From NCBI GenBank assembly GCA_013298105.1, contig JAAFJK010000328.1, forward strand, positions 1-37,539: a DNA stretch of 37,539 nucleotides. The letters run 5' to 3'. Position numbers and translations under genes: made by a program. The stretch's first letter is position 1; the number at the start of each line of letters is the position of its first letter. Shown piece after piece: positions 22,997-31,313 of this stretch. The notes under the pieces were generated by a model. It saw nothing but the letters and a program-made list of their open reading frames with translations. It was not told where the DNA came from and did no database searches. The DNA comes from Cytophagales bacterium (GTDB lineage Bacteria; Bacteroidota; Bacteroidia; Cytophagales; Microscillaceae).

Positions 22997-25399
22997 ATGT
23001 TATACCCCGAAAGTTTAGAACAAAAACTCGGTTTTGATAAAATCCGCCAACTGCTGAGAGAGGAGTGTGTTAGCTCGCTTGGGCAACGCTTTGTAGATAG
23101 GATTCAATTTTCCAATAATTATGAATTGATAGACAAATTTGCGAAACAGACCGCCGAATTTTACAATATCTTAGTTTTAGGCGAGGAATTTCCGAGCCAA
23201 AATTACTTAGACCTTAGCCCTCAACTTGCCAAAGCAGGTTTGGAGAATGCCTTTTTGACTGAAGCCGAATTTCACGACCTGAAGCTGTCACTTCAGACCA
23301 TTTACCAATGCGTGCAGTTTTTGCGCAAACGCCCTGCCGAAATGTACCCGCAGTTGCGCGAATTGGCAGAACCTGTAGGCATAGACCCCGATTTGATAAA
23401 ACACATAGAGTTGGTGATAGATGACAGAGGCAAGGTAAGAGATAATGCAAGTTTTGAGTTGAAGCGCATCAGAGTAGCCATTTTACAAGAGCAAAACAAC
23501 CTTCGAAAAAGTTTAGATAGCATACTCAGGCAAGCCAAATCGCAAGGTTTTGCCAAAGATGATGCACAACTTACCCTTCGAGATGGACGCATGGTAATTC
23601 CTATAGCTTCAGAACACAAGCGCAAAATCAAGGGCTTCGTGCATGATGAGTCTGCCACAGGGCAAACGGTGTACCTCGAACCCACCGAAATATTGGATTT
23701 GAATAACGAAATCCGCGAACTCGAATACCAAGAAAAGCGCGAAATTATTCGTATCCTTACCGAACTTACGAACAGAGTCCGCCCTTACATACCTGACCTG
23801 AAGGAAGCCTACCGATTTTTGGGGGTGATAGATTTTATCAGAGCTAAGGCAAGATTTGCGCAAAAAATCAGGGGCATCAACCCATTTTTTGAGAAAACGC
23901 CTTTAGTGAAATGGAGGCAGGCAAGGCATCCGCTTTTGTACCTCAATCACACCGCACAAGGCAAACCTACCATTCCGCTTGACATTCAACTCAATGCGCA
24001 AAAGCGTATTTTGCTTATTTCGGGACCCAATGCGGGAGGCAAGTCTGTAGCCCTGAAAACTGTAGGGCTATTGCAATATATGTACCAATGCGGTTTGCTT
24101 GTGCCTGTGGCAGAGGGAACGGTTTTTGGGCTTTTCCGCGATATTTTTATCGATATGGGCGATGAGCAATCCATTGAAAATGACCTTAGTACGTATAGTT
24201 CGCACCTGACGAATATGCGCCACTTTTTGCGCCATGCAGATAAGAGCAGTTTGCTGTTGATTGATGAATTTGGTACAGGTACAGAACCCGCGATGGGTGG
24301 CGCGATTGCCGAAGCTATTTTAGTAAAATTGAACCAAGTCAAAGCATGGGGCGTTGTAACAACTCACTATACGAACTTGAAATTTTTAGCAGAAAATACA
24401 GAAGGTTTAGTCAATGGCGCGATGCTTTTTGATAGCCAACATCTTGAGCCTTTGTATCAGTTGGAAATAGGACGACCTGGAAGTTCGTTTGCTTTTGAGA
24501 TTGCAGGCAAGATTGGCTTGCCTAAAGAAGTGATAGCGATGGGACGCGACAAAGTGGGCGTAAAACAAGTAAACATCGACACGCTTTTGCGCGAACTCGA
24601 ACACGAAAAAAAGGTTTTCAGCGATAAAAACGCGCTCATTGCCCAAAAAGAAAAAGCACTTACAGAACTCACTGAAAAGTACGAAAAATTGCGTAGCCAA
24701 CTCGAAAACGACAAGAAAATTATTCTTAATCGTGCCAAACAAGATGCGCAAAACCTCGTAAAAGATGCCAACAAACGCATTGAAACCACCATAAAGGACA
24801 TCAAAGACAGTCAGGCAAGTAAAGAAGTCGTAAAAGAAGCTCGCCAAGAACTCCAAACCTATACTCAAGTGGAACTCAAACAAGAGCAAGTTATCTTGCC
24901 TGTAGAAGAAAACCCTGAAGTTGAGGTCATTGCAGGCGAGATAGAAATAGGCGATAAAGTGCGCATCAAAGAAACCGAAACTATAGGCGAGGTCTTGGCA
25001 CTCAAAGGCAAAGATGTCGAGATTTTGATAGGCGAGTTGAAATCTACTGTAAAACTTTCGCGCCTTGAGCGTGTGAATAGGCAAATGTTACGCGAACAGA
25101 AAAAGGAAATTGCGCGTTCATTTGCAGGCATTGATGTTACGGATAAGTTTATGAATTTCAGCACGCGCCTCGACATTCGTGGTATGCGTGGTGACGAAGC
25201 CTTAGATACTTTGGCTGACTTTATGGATGATGCTTTCCTTACCAGCCAAACTATCCTACAAATCGTACATGGCAAAGGTGATGGCATTTTACGCAAACTC
25301 ATTCGAGAGGCATTGCGCAAATACAGCCAAGTCCAAAAAATGGAAGATGAACACGCAGACAGAGGTGGCGATGGTGTTACGTGGGTGTATTTGAGGTAG
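22997..25399 (+). CDS. mutS2: Endonuclease MutS2
   Basis: 800 residues from ATG 22997 (MLYPESLEQKLGFDKIRQLL is the family start; the upstream in-frame ATG at 22970 lies in the leader hairpin). Domains: MutS core and clamp (1-320), ATPase with Walker A GPNAGGKSVALKT near 343 and Walker B LLIDEFGTGTEP near 425, long coiled coil (520-630), and C-terminal Smr nuclease domain (LDIRGMRGDEALD, IVHGKGDGILRKLIREAL). MutS2 acts on branched DNA and on collided ribosomes rather than in classic mismatch repair. Confidence 0.96.
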   Translation: MLYPESLEQKLGFDKIRQLLREECVSSLGQRFVDRIQFSNNYELIDKFAKQTAEFYNILVLGEEFPSQNYLDLSPQLAKAGLENAFLTEAEFHDLKLSLQTIYQCVQFLRKRPAEMYPQLRELAEPVGIDPDLIKHIELVIDDRGKVRDNASFELKRIRVAILQEQNNLRKSLDSILRQAKSQGFAKDDAQLTLRDGRMVIPIASEHKRKIKGFVHDESATGQTVYLEPTEILDLNNEIRELEYQEKREIIRILTELTNRVRPYIPDLKEAYRFLGVIDFIRAKARFAQKIRGINPFFEKTPLVKWRQARHPLLYLNHTAQGKPTIPLDIQLNAQKRILLISGPNAGGKSVALKTVGLLQYMYQCGLLVPVAEGTVFGLFRDIFIDMGDEQSIENDLSTYSSHLTNMRHFLRHADKSSLLLIDEFGTGTEPAMGGAIAEAILVKLNQVKAWGVVTTHYTNLKFLAENTEGLVNGAMLFDSQHLEPLYQLEIGRPGSSFAFEIAGKIGLPKEVIAMGRDKVGVKQVNIDTLLRELEHEKKVFSDKNALIAQKEKALTELTEKYEKLRSQLENDKKIILNRAKQDAQNLVKDANKRIETTIKDIKDSQASKEVVKEARQELQTYTQVELKQEQVILPVEENPEVEVIAGEIEIGDKVRIKETETIGEVLALKGKDVEILIGELKSTVKLSRLERVNRQMLREQKKEIARSFAGIDVTDKFMNFSTRLDIRGMRGDEALDTLADFMDDAFLTSQTILQIVHGKGDGILRKLIREALRKYSQVQKMEDEHADRGGDGVTWVYLR

Positions 25400-25430
25400 A
25401 AGGGTGGAGAGGTAGAAGGGTGGAAGGAGG
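25398..25430. repeat. Short purine-rich tandem duplication after mutS2
   Basis: GAGGTAGAAGGGTGGA is present twice in succession, followed by AGGAGGACGGGG. The rest of the 127-base gap holds a CTTGCCTGCC word (25465-25474) and an AT-rich upstream region with TATTTTTA as a possible -7 box for the next gene. Confidence 0.7.
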
Positions 25431-25526
25431 ACGGGGTTATGGGTTTTGTGGGTGGGTAGGGAAACTTGCCTGCCCTTGTATTTTCAAAAAAAAGAATGTA
25501 TTTTTACGTGCTTAAAATAAAACGAT

Positions 25527-26813
25527 ATGCGTATTACAGGATTACGATTGAAAGATATTGGAGTTTTCATTGATGAAACAATAGAATTTCCTGAAAAGAT
25601 AGAACTTGAAAAAGCCGAAGTACACATCTTGACAGGTGTGAATGGCTCAGGCAAAAGCACAATTTTACATACAATTTCCAGCATTTCACAAGGTTGGGGA
25701 AAAACCATCACAAGTAAAAACTATATTTTTCGCAAATGTAGGAGAGATGCTCTACTATCATATTTTATGGTTGAATTTGACTTTGGAGAACTTGTCAGTA
25801 TGACAATAGATGTAAATACCAAAAATCATGTAGCACATGGCTCAAATGAAATTATTAGTGAATTCTTTAAAAGTTTAGAAAATTATGAACAAGAGCAATA
25901 TTCATTTGCTATGTTTGCTTATTCAGGTTATAGAAATGTACTTTCCCCTGAACTTAATAATCTTCAAGATTTGACTATCAACCCTTTTCAAAACAGTTTA
26001 GACTTCTACAATTCTATTACGCCCGAATGGTTTGGACAATGGGTAGCGAATTTGAAAGGGAAAGAAGCCCTTGCCTACCAAAAAAACGATACAAAGAAAG
26101 TAGATGCCTACAGAAAAAATATTCGAATCATAGAAAAGCTAATTTCGGAAGTGGTAGGCAAGGCGGTTGAGTTTGAATTGGAATATGAACCCTTCGAACT
26201 ATTGGTAAAAATGGATAACCAAAGCCTGCCGCTTGATGTGTTGCCTGATGGACTAAAATCTATCGTAAGTTGGATAGGCGACCTTTTGATGCGTATGGAT
26301 TTGATACCTTGGATAGATGATACACCTATTTTGGAGCGCGAATTTATTTTGTTTTTAGATGAGATAGAAGTACACCTACACCCCGCTTGGCAACGAAAAA
26401 TATTGCCTGTAGTGCAACGTATGTTCCCCAATGCCCAAATATTCATCTCTGCACATTCGCCTTTTGTGGTGGGTTCAGTCGACAATGCATGGGTGCATAA
26501 ATTAGTGCTTGAAAATGGCAATGCTAAAGTGCAAAGTACCACGCTCTCAAGTGCCTCAAAAAGCTATGAATTGGTCTTGAATGAAATTTTTGACATCAAA
26601 GAAGAATTTGGGGAAGAAGTAGAACAAGAATTTAGAAAATTCTATGCTTTGCGCGATAAAATGCAATCGAAAAATTTTGCGAAAAAGAAAGATTTTGAAG
26701 AAGTTACTCAAAAACTACTAAACAGGCAAAGCATTGAAATACAAAGTATTATAGGACGTGAGCTTCGCCAATTGGAACGACAAGTAGGTTACATATTTCC
26801 GCAACTTGCCTAA
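25527..26813 (+). CDS. ptuA: AAA ATPase, probable Septu-type PtuA
   Basis: 428 residues with an SMC/OLD-like ATPase fold: LTGVNGSGKSTILHTI (Walker A, residues 37-45 core), ILFLDEIEVHLHPAWQRKIL (Walker B near 275-279) and IFISAHSPFVVGS (H-loop). The gene ends one base before the ATG of a PtuB-type HNH protein. That pairing is the layout of Septu anti-phage systems, where PtuA controls the nuclease PtuB and triggers DNA cleavage during infection. It is somewhat shorter than PtuA proteins I recall. Other ATPase-HNH pairs, such as the retron Eco7/Ec78 effector, have the same two parts, but no reverse transcriptase is present. Two CTTGCCTRCC words are inside. Confidence 0.72.
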   Translation: MRITGLRLKDIGVFIDETIEFPEKIELEKAEVHILTGVNGSGKSTILHTISSISQGWGKTITSKNYIFRKCRRDALLSYFMVEFDFGELVSMTIDVNTKNHVAHGSNEIISEFFKSLENYEQEQYSFAMFAYSGYRNVLSPELNNLQDLTINPFQNSLDFYNSITPEWFGQWVANLKGKEALAYQKNDTKKVDAYRKNIRIIEKLISEVVGKAVEFELEYEPFELLVKMDNQSLPLDVLPDGLKSIVSWIGDLLMRMDLIPWIDDTPILEREFILFLDEIEVHLHPAWQRKILPVVQRMFPNAQIFISAHSPFVVGSVDNAWVHKLVLENGNAKVQSTTLSSASKSYELVLNEIFDIKEEFGEEVEQEFRKFYALRDKMQSKNFAKKKDFEEVTQKLLNRQSIEIQSIIGRELRQLERQVGYIFPQLA

Positions 26814-26814
26814 C

Positions 26815-27408
26815 ATGAACAAAATTACAAGACCAGCAGAACCTGATTTTTTAGTTGAAAAAGCTTCCAAATTGAATAAGGACTTTGCTAATAACAGAGT
26901 TAAAAAGCCTAATTTTGCTTTTCAGTGGGCTACACATAAAGGCAAAAAAGTGAATATTTTACTCTTGCCTACTTTGCGCTACATGACGCAAGGACATTGC
27001 GCCTTTTGTGATGGCTATCCTTTCGACATGAGTACAGAAACTATAGAGCACTTTCGTCCTAAAAGTGCTTATCCACATTTGGCATACCATTGGGATAATC
27101 TATTTTTGGCTTGCAATATTTGCCAAGATGCCAAATTAGAGAAATTTAACCCTTTTTTGATAAAACCAGACGAACCCAATTACAAGTTTGAGGATTATTT
27201 CCAATGTAATTTCAAAACAGGCAAGTTAGAACCTAATTGTGCAGGAAGTTGGGGCAACCAATTACGTGCTGTAATTACAATTAGGTTGTATGACCTGAAT
27301 AAACAAGCAAAATGCCAAGCAAGATTGAATATGGCTGATGCATGGGAGGCAGGCAAGGCAAAGGGCAGAGTTTTAGATGACTTTGGTTATCGTTACTTTA
27401 TTGTCTAA
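26815..27408 (+). CDS. ptuB: HNH endonuclease, probable Septu-type PtuB
   Basis: 197 residues from ATG 26815; a TTG at 26806 overlapping the previous gene is possible but unnecessary. Seen: HCAFCDGYPF (zinc-binding C62, C65), ETIEHFRPKSAYPHLAYHWD (catalytic H79), DNLFLACNICQDAK (N95, C100, C103). The order CxxC - E-H-F-R-P-K - W-x-N-L-x-x-A-C-x-x-C is the TIGR02646/PtuB-type HNH signature. It would be the DNA-cutting effector partnered with the ATPase upstream. The C-terminus (GRVLDDFGYRYFIV) may be shorter than in typical PtuB. Confidence 0.75.
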   Translation: MNKITRPAEPDFLVEKASKLNKDFANNRVKKPNFAFQWATHKGKKVNILLLPTLRYMTQGHCAFCDGYPFDMSTETIEHFRPKSAYPHLAYHWDNLFLACNICQDAKLEKFNPFLIKPDEPNYKFEDYFQCNFKTGKLEPNCAGSWGNQLRAVITIRLYDLNKQAKCQARLNMADAWEAGKAKGRVLDDFGYRYFIV

Positions 27409-27420
27409 AGATTCTTTCCT

Positions 27421-27561
27421 ACACTTTTCTTTTTAGGAGGCAATAGGAATTTAGCCATTCTGTAAGAATCCCTTATCAGTATTTTGCGCGGTGCTAAAGG
27501 AACAGGAGATGCTTACAGCATCACTACTCCTGTATCATTTGCCTCCTAAAAAGAAAAGTGT
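27421..27561. repeat. 141-bp element with perfect 23-bp inverted ends
   Basis: Bases 27421-27443 (starting ACACTTTTCTTTTTAGGAGG) are the exact inverse of 27539-27561. Inside, ACAGGAG..CTCCTGT forms a second hairpin. It starts 12 bases after the PtuB stop and could also terminate that operon. No target duplication seen. Confidence 0.75.
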
Positions 27562-27587
27562 CAAATAATGTATCATATTTACTTCCG

Positions 27588-27619
27588 TTTGATTTACCAA
27601 ATGAAATGCACTAACTTTG
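27588..27619 (+). promoter_or_regulatory. Promoter of the LuxE-like gene
   Basis: TTTG (27588-27591), 20 nt, TAACTTTG (27612-27619); the ATG at 27641 follows after 21 nt. Confidence 0.7.
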
Positions 27620-27640
27620 CCCCACATTTCAAAGAAAAAT

Positions 27641-28636
27641 ATGTCTTTTGAGCGCGTTTTATTCAAACAAAACCTTACCCAAACTACAGCCCAAGATTTT
27701 GAGGCAAAAGTCTTCGCCTTGTTTGCATATCAAGCCGAGCATTGTGCAGTTTATAAGGCATATTTGGAGGCATTACGCACCTTGCCTGCCCATGTGCAGA
27801 CGCTTGAGCAAATTCCTTTCCTGCCAATAGAATGTTTCAAGCACCATGCGGTCTTGGCAGGCAAGGCAGAGGTAGAAAAAATATTCAGAAGTAGCGGGAC
27901 GACAGGACAGACCACCAGTGCGCATTACCTTACAGACCTTTCGTTTTATACGCACATTTGCCTTACAGGATTCGAGCAGGTCTATGGAAGTGTGAAAGAT
28001 TACCATATTTTAGCCCTTTTGCCCTCCTATCTTGAGCGCGGGGACTCGTCATTAGTCTATATGGCGGAGGCAATGATGCGCAAAAGCCAATCTGAAGAAG
28101 CGGGCTTTTATCTGCACAATACCACCGAACTGATAGCCAAAATAACGCACCTGCGCCAAAAAGGAGATAGAAAAATATTGCTTTTGGGCGTAACTTATGC
28201 TCTGCTCGACTTGGCAGAACAGTTCGCACCTGACCTTTCGGACGTGATAGTGATGGAAACAGGTGGTATGAAAGGACGAAGAAAAGAAATCATACGCGAA
28301 GAACTCCATGACATACTCCGTACCCAATGCGGGCTTCAGCATATCCACGCCGAATACGGCATGACGGAGCTACGCTCGCAAGCCTACAGCCTCCGCGATG
28401 GAATATTTACCTTGCCTGCGTGGTGCAAAATACTCCTCCGAGATGTGAATGACCCACGCGAATATGGGCAGGCAAGGCAGTCTGGAGTGATAAACTTCAT
28501 AGACCTTGCGAATGTAGATTCGTGTGCCTTCATAGCTACTCAAGACCTTGCCTCCCAAACCGCAAAAGGGCAATTCAAAATCTTGGGACGCACCGATAAT
28601 AGCGATATTCGTGGTTGCAATTTGATGGTATATTGA
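27641..28636 (+). CDS. LuxE-like acyl-protein synthetase
   Basis: 331 residues from ATG 27641, the first ATG behind the promoter. It belongs to the ANL adenylating superfamily in its LuxE-like branch: FLPIECFKHHAV, IFRSSGTTGQTT (phosphate-binding loop, residues 82-92), METGGMKGRRKEIIREEL, HAEYGMTELRSQAY and ILGRTDNSDIRGCNLM. LuxE activates fatty acids and transfers them to a protein; stand-alone relatives in Bacteroidota have no luciferase partner and their acyl substrate is not known. No lux genes are nearby, so a bioluminescence role is not supported. It has four exact copies of the CTTGCCTGCC word. Confidence 0.85.
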   Translation: MSFERVLFKQNLTQTTAQDFEAKVFALFAYQAEHCAVYKAYLEALRTLPAHVQTLEQIPFLPIECFKHHAVLAGKAEVEKIFRSSGTTGQTTSAHYLTDLSFYTHICLTGFEQVYGSVKDYHILALLPSYLERGDSSLVYMAEAMMRKSQSEEAGFYLHNTTELIAKITHLRQKGDRKILLLGVTYALLDLAEQFAPDLSDVIVMETGGMKGRRKEIIREELHDILRTQCGLQHIHAEYGMTELRSQAYSLRDGIFTLPAWCKILLRDVNDPREYGQARQSGVINFIDLANVDSCAFIATQDLASQTAKGQFKILGRTDNSDIRGCNLMVY

Positions 28637-28652
28637 TTTTTTTGTATCTTTG
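28621..28652 (+). promoter_or_regulatory. Promoter of the cytochrome gene, inside the end of the LuxE-like gene
   Basis: TTTG (28621-28624), 20 nt, TATCTTTG (28645-28652). The -33 element lies in the last codons of the preceding gene. Confidence 0.65.
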
Positions 28653-28720
28653 CACTTGGTATGCGCCATACTATTTTAATTGTAGGAAAGTTCGTACTTC
28701 TAACCTCTTACGTCAAACTT

Positions 28721-29155
28721 ATGAAAAAGACCTTCCTGCTCTCTCTTATCATTTTTGCAAGCGCGATAGGCTACCAATGCACGCGCCCTGCCCAAAATAC
28801 GGCTACTACAGTAAAATATCCTAACCAAGACAGCGAACTCGCGCTACTGATGCGCGAAATGGAAACCGAATCTATCGCCATGCGCGAAGCCATTGCCAAA
28901 GGACAAGAACCCAAAGACGTGCGCACACGCTTTGAAGCTATCCTCACTGCCAAATCTACCGAAGCCTCTATGAAAACGCCTGCCTTCCAAGCGATGGCAA
29001 AAAACTATCTCAAAACCCTTGATGCTATCTATACTACGCCCCAAGCCGAACGCATGGAGCAGTACAATCTGATGATAAACGACTGCATGAATTGCCACAA
29101 AGCCCAATGTCCAGGTCCTCTTGTGCGTATCAAAAAATTGACAGCCCAAAAATAA
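28721..29155 (+). CDS. Small exported c-type cytochrome (CxxCH near the C-terminus)
   Basis: 144 residues from ATG 28721, chosen because MKKTFLLSLIIFASAIGYQC is a signal peptide, perhaps with lipidated C20 (the lipobox GYQC is poor). ATG 28661 is in frame and only 8 nt from the promoter. The mature part is helical and has a single heme-binding motif, CMNCH (residues 122-126), in its last helix. Helical layout with a C-terminal CxxCH recalls the cytochrome c'/c556 four-helix-bundle group. Role: periplasmic electron transfer or ligand binding, not further defined. Confidence 0.8.
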   Translation: MKKTFLLSLIIFASAIGYQCTRPAQNTATTVKYPNQDSELALLMREMETESIAMREAIAKGQEPKDVRTRFEAILTAKSTEASMKTPAFQAMAKNYLKTLDAIYTTPQAERMEQYNLMINDCMNCHKAQCPGPLVRIKKLTAQK

Positions 29156-29253
29156 ATTACGATTTGAGATGTACGATTTACGTTTCTAAGTATTTGATAA
29201 TTAGATTTTTACTAATATAATATCAAGTGCTTATTTCAAAACATAAGCAGAGG

Positions 29254-29342
29254 CGCGTCAATCGTAATTCATAAATCGTAATTCATAAATCGTCAATAAC
29301 AAAGGTGCGTCAATCGTAATTCGTCAATCATAAATCGTCAAT
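29254..29342. repeat. Degenerate short repeats before the OmpA-type gene
   Basis: Variants of CGTCAATCGTAATTCATAAA alternate several times, built from CGTCAATC, CGTAATTC and ATAAATCGT. The 190-base gap also holds a small hairpin (TGCTTAT..ATAAGCA, 29228-29249) and a similar ACGATTTACG near 29175. No protein or promoter signal is clear within it. Confidence 0.8.
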
Positions 29343-29345
29343 CCA

Positions 29346-30737
29346 ATGCGTCTATCTATATTCCTTGCCTGCCTTTTTTCGTTGGCTATACACACACTCA
29401 AAGCTCAAAAACCTTCTGAAAACTTAGTTCCTAATCCAAGTTTTGAGGAGATTCAAGATTGTGATTTGTATTTTGAAGAATTTGACAAAGTAAAAGACTG
29501 GAAAGGATACAGTTTTACGCCTGATATTTTTCATATTTGTTCAGAGATTTCGTTTCTTTCTGTACCACGCAATATATTTGATTTTCAGTTCCCAGCGCAT
29601 GGGCGTGGCTATGCAGGCATTATGGCATATCATGTAGAGTATCCAAACGAAGTCATAGGCGCAAAACTAAAACAGCCCCTCGAGGCAGGCAAGGCTTACA
29701 AACTCACGTTCCAAGTCAGCAGAGCCAAAACCCACGCCCGATATGCTTCAGACAATATCGGTATGCTCCTTACCAACGAACCCGACAAGGCGGCGTATGC
29801 AGGCAAGGCGCACCTTATCATGGAAGAAGTCATCACAGAGAGCGAAGATTGGGTTACGGTTTCGGGGGTGGTGCGTGCAGACAAAGCCTACCAATATGTG
29901 ATGCTCGGCAACTTCTTCACAGCAGACTATACGCGCCTACAGCTCATGCCCGAAGGCAAATTCGAAACGGCTTACTACTTTATAGATGATGTCGGCGTTT
30001 ATCCTACCACCGACTTGCCTACCATCGTCCGCATACCACAGCGTATAGTCGTTACCCAAAAAGGGCAGGCAAGTGTGCAAGAAAAAGACACACTCAACAC
30101 TACGCCCCACGAAGCAGGCAACATGAGCTATGCCATATCAGGCAAAGTCCTTGACGCTATCACGCAAGAGCCGATAGTATCGCGCATAGAACTCACTGTT
30201 CCTCAGACGATTACAAAAGAATACCTCGAAACACATTATGTAGATGGTACGTATGCCTTCACAGGCATCAAAAATCCGAATAGATTTGTGCTAAAAGTTA
30301 CCGCACGAAATTATTACCCGCAGTCGCACGTCATCTCGGTAAGTCCAGACGAGCCACGCGCCAAAAAAAATATCTACCTCTATCCCTTCAAAGCAGGGCG
30401 AAATGTTTATCTGAAGCACGTGGACTTTGAAAATGAAACAGCGCAACTCATACCCGAAGGCATAGACGAACTCCAACGCCTTGCCCAAGTGATGCGCGAC
30501 AATCCGCTCATGGAGATTGAGCTACAAGCCATCACAGGCATAGACTCGCCCGAAGCCCTCCAGCTTGCCCAAAAACGCGCCAAAGCTGTCCAAGACTACC
30601 TCGCCATCGCAGGCAAGATAGACCGCAGGAGGCTCAAAATGGCTTATCTCCACGAAACTGCTCAAAACCAACAAACAGGCAATGCTTCCGAAGAACTCCG
30701 AAAAGCTGAAAGAATAGAGTTCAAGGTATTGAATTGA
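29346..30737 (+). CDS. Exported multidomain protein with C-terminal OmpA-like domain
   Basis: 463 residues: signal peptide (MRLSIFLACLFSLAIHTLKA); an N-terminal carbohydrate-binding-like beta domain (NLVPNPSFEE... to about 225, the N-P-S-F-E start being typical); a carboxypeptidase-regulatory-like beta-sandwich (SGKVLDAITQEPIVSRIELT, about 260-345); and an OmpA-like peptidoglycan-binding domain (VDFENETAQLIPEGIDELQR, then LAQKRAKAVQDYLAIAGKI). This combination is common in Bacteroidota envelope proteins and would link the outer membrane or secreted complexes to the cell wall. It leads a run of three closely spaced genes. Confidence 0.85.
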   Translation: MRLSIFLACLFSLAIHTLKAQKPSENLVPNPSFEEIQDCDLYFEEFDKVKDWKGYSFTPDIFHICSEISFLSVPRNIFDFQFPAHGRGYAGIMAYHVEYPNEVIGAKLKQPLEAGKAYKLTFQVSRAKTHARYASDNIGMLLTNEPDKAAYAGKAHLIMEEVITESEDWVTVSGVVRADKAYQYVMLGNFFTADYTRLQLMPEGKFETAYYFIDDVGVYPTTDLPTIVRIPQRIVVTQKGQASVQEKDTLNTTPHEAGNMSYAISGKVLDAITQEPIVSRIELTVPQTITKEYLETHYVDGTYAFTGIKNPNRFVLKVTARNYYPQSHVISVSPDEPRAKKNIYLYPFKAGRNVYLKHVDFENETAQLIPEGIDELQRLAQVMRDNPLMEIELQAITGIDSPEALQLAQKRAKAVQDYLAIAGKIDRRRLKMAYLHETAQNQQTGNASEELRKAERIEFKVLN

Positions 30738-30758
30738 TAATTAAACCTCAACCAACTT

Positions 30759-31310
30759 ATGAAAAATATCCTCTTATTCTTTAGCTGCTTGCTCCTTGCC
30801 TGCACAACCTACGCCCAAATCACCCCTGAAAGCCCCGCAGGAGGCAAGGAAGACGAAAATCTAAAAGAGCCTGTCAATGCTACTTATTTTTTGTCTGTCG
30901 AGAAGCCTGGACGCATCAAACGTATGCGCTTTTATGTAGGTGAGCCAATCACTGTTACATTCAAAGGGAGCAAAGAACGCCAAACTTGTACCATTACCAA
31001 AATCAAAAAAGACACTTTAGAACTCTCCAATGCAGTGGTGCCATTGGACAAAATAGCCAAAATCACGCTTTATAAAAAAGGCAAATGGCGCGACATGGCA
31101 AGTCTTTATTTGCCTGTAGCGGGTTTGTTATATTTTGTGGGTGATATGGTAAATCCCATGTTTTCGGGCAGAGATGGTTTTCAGGTTAAGCCAGGCTCAG
31201 TGATAGTACCGGGTGTTTTGATAGGTACAGGACTCATCATCAAAGCCTTCTCAAAACGCACCCTGAAAATGAATAAAAACAGGTATTTAAAAATTTTAGA
31301 GAAAATATAA
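30759..31310 (+). CDS. Hypothetical exported/membrane protein
   Basis: 183 residues. A signal peptide (MKNILLFFSCLLLACTTYAQ) is followed by a small beta domain (YVGEPITVTFKGSKERQTCT; KDTLELSNAVVPLDKI) and two hydrophobic stretches (about 112-125 and 148-163). I know of no named family. It is 21 bases after the OmpA-type gene and 3 bases before the next, so the three form an operon of envelope proteins. Confidence 0.7.
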   Translation: MKNILLFFSCLLLACTTYAQITPESPAGGKEDENLKEPVNATYFLSVEKPGRIKRMRFYVGEPITVTFKGSKERQTCTITKIKKDTLELSNAVVPLDKIAKITLYKKGKWRDMASLYLPVAGLLYFVGDMVNPMFSGRDGFQVKPGSVIVPGVLIGTGLIIKAFSKRTLKMNKNRYLKILEKI

Positions 31311-31313
31311 TCT

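Noticed and set aside
24407-25084. Long minus-strand frame (225 codons) inside mutS2
   Set aside because: It is antisense to a well-conserved MutS2 coding region and its Phe-rich product has no family resemblance.
25527-27408. Retron system (ATPase plus HNH effector pair as in retron Eco7)
   Set aside because: No reverse transcriptase gene and no recognisable msr-msd region occurs upstream; the gap to mutS2 is 127 bases.
27641-28636. Bioluminescence (lux) operon
   Set aside because: Only a LuxE-like adenylating protein is present; no luxA, luxB, luxC or luxD is nearby.
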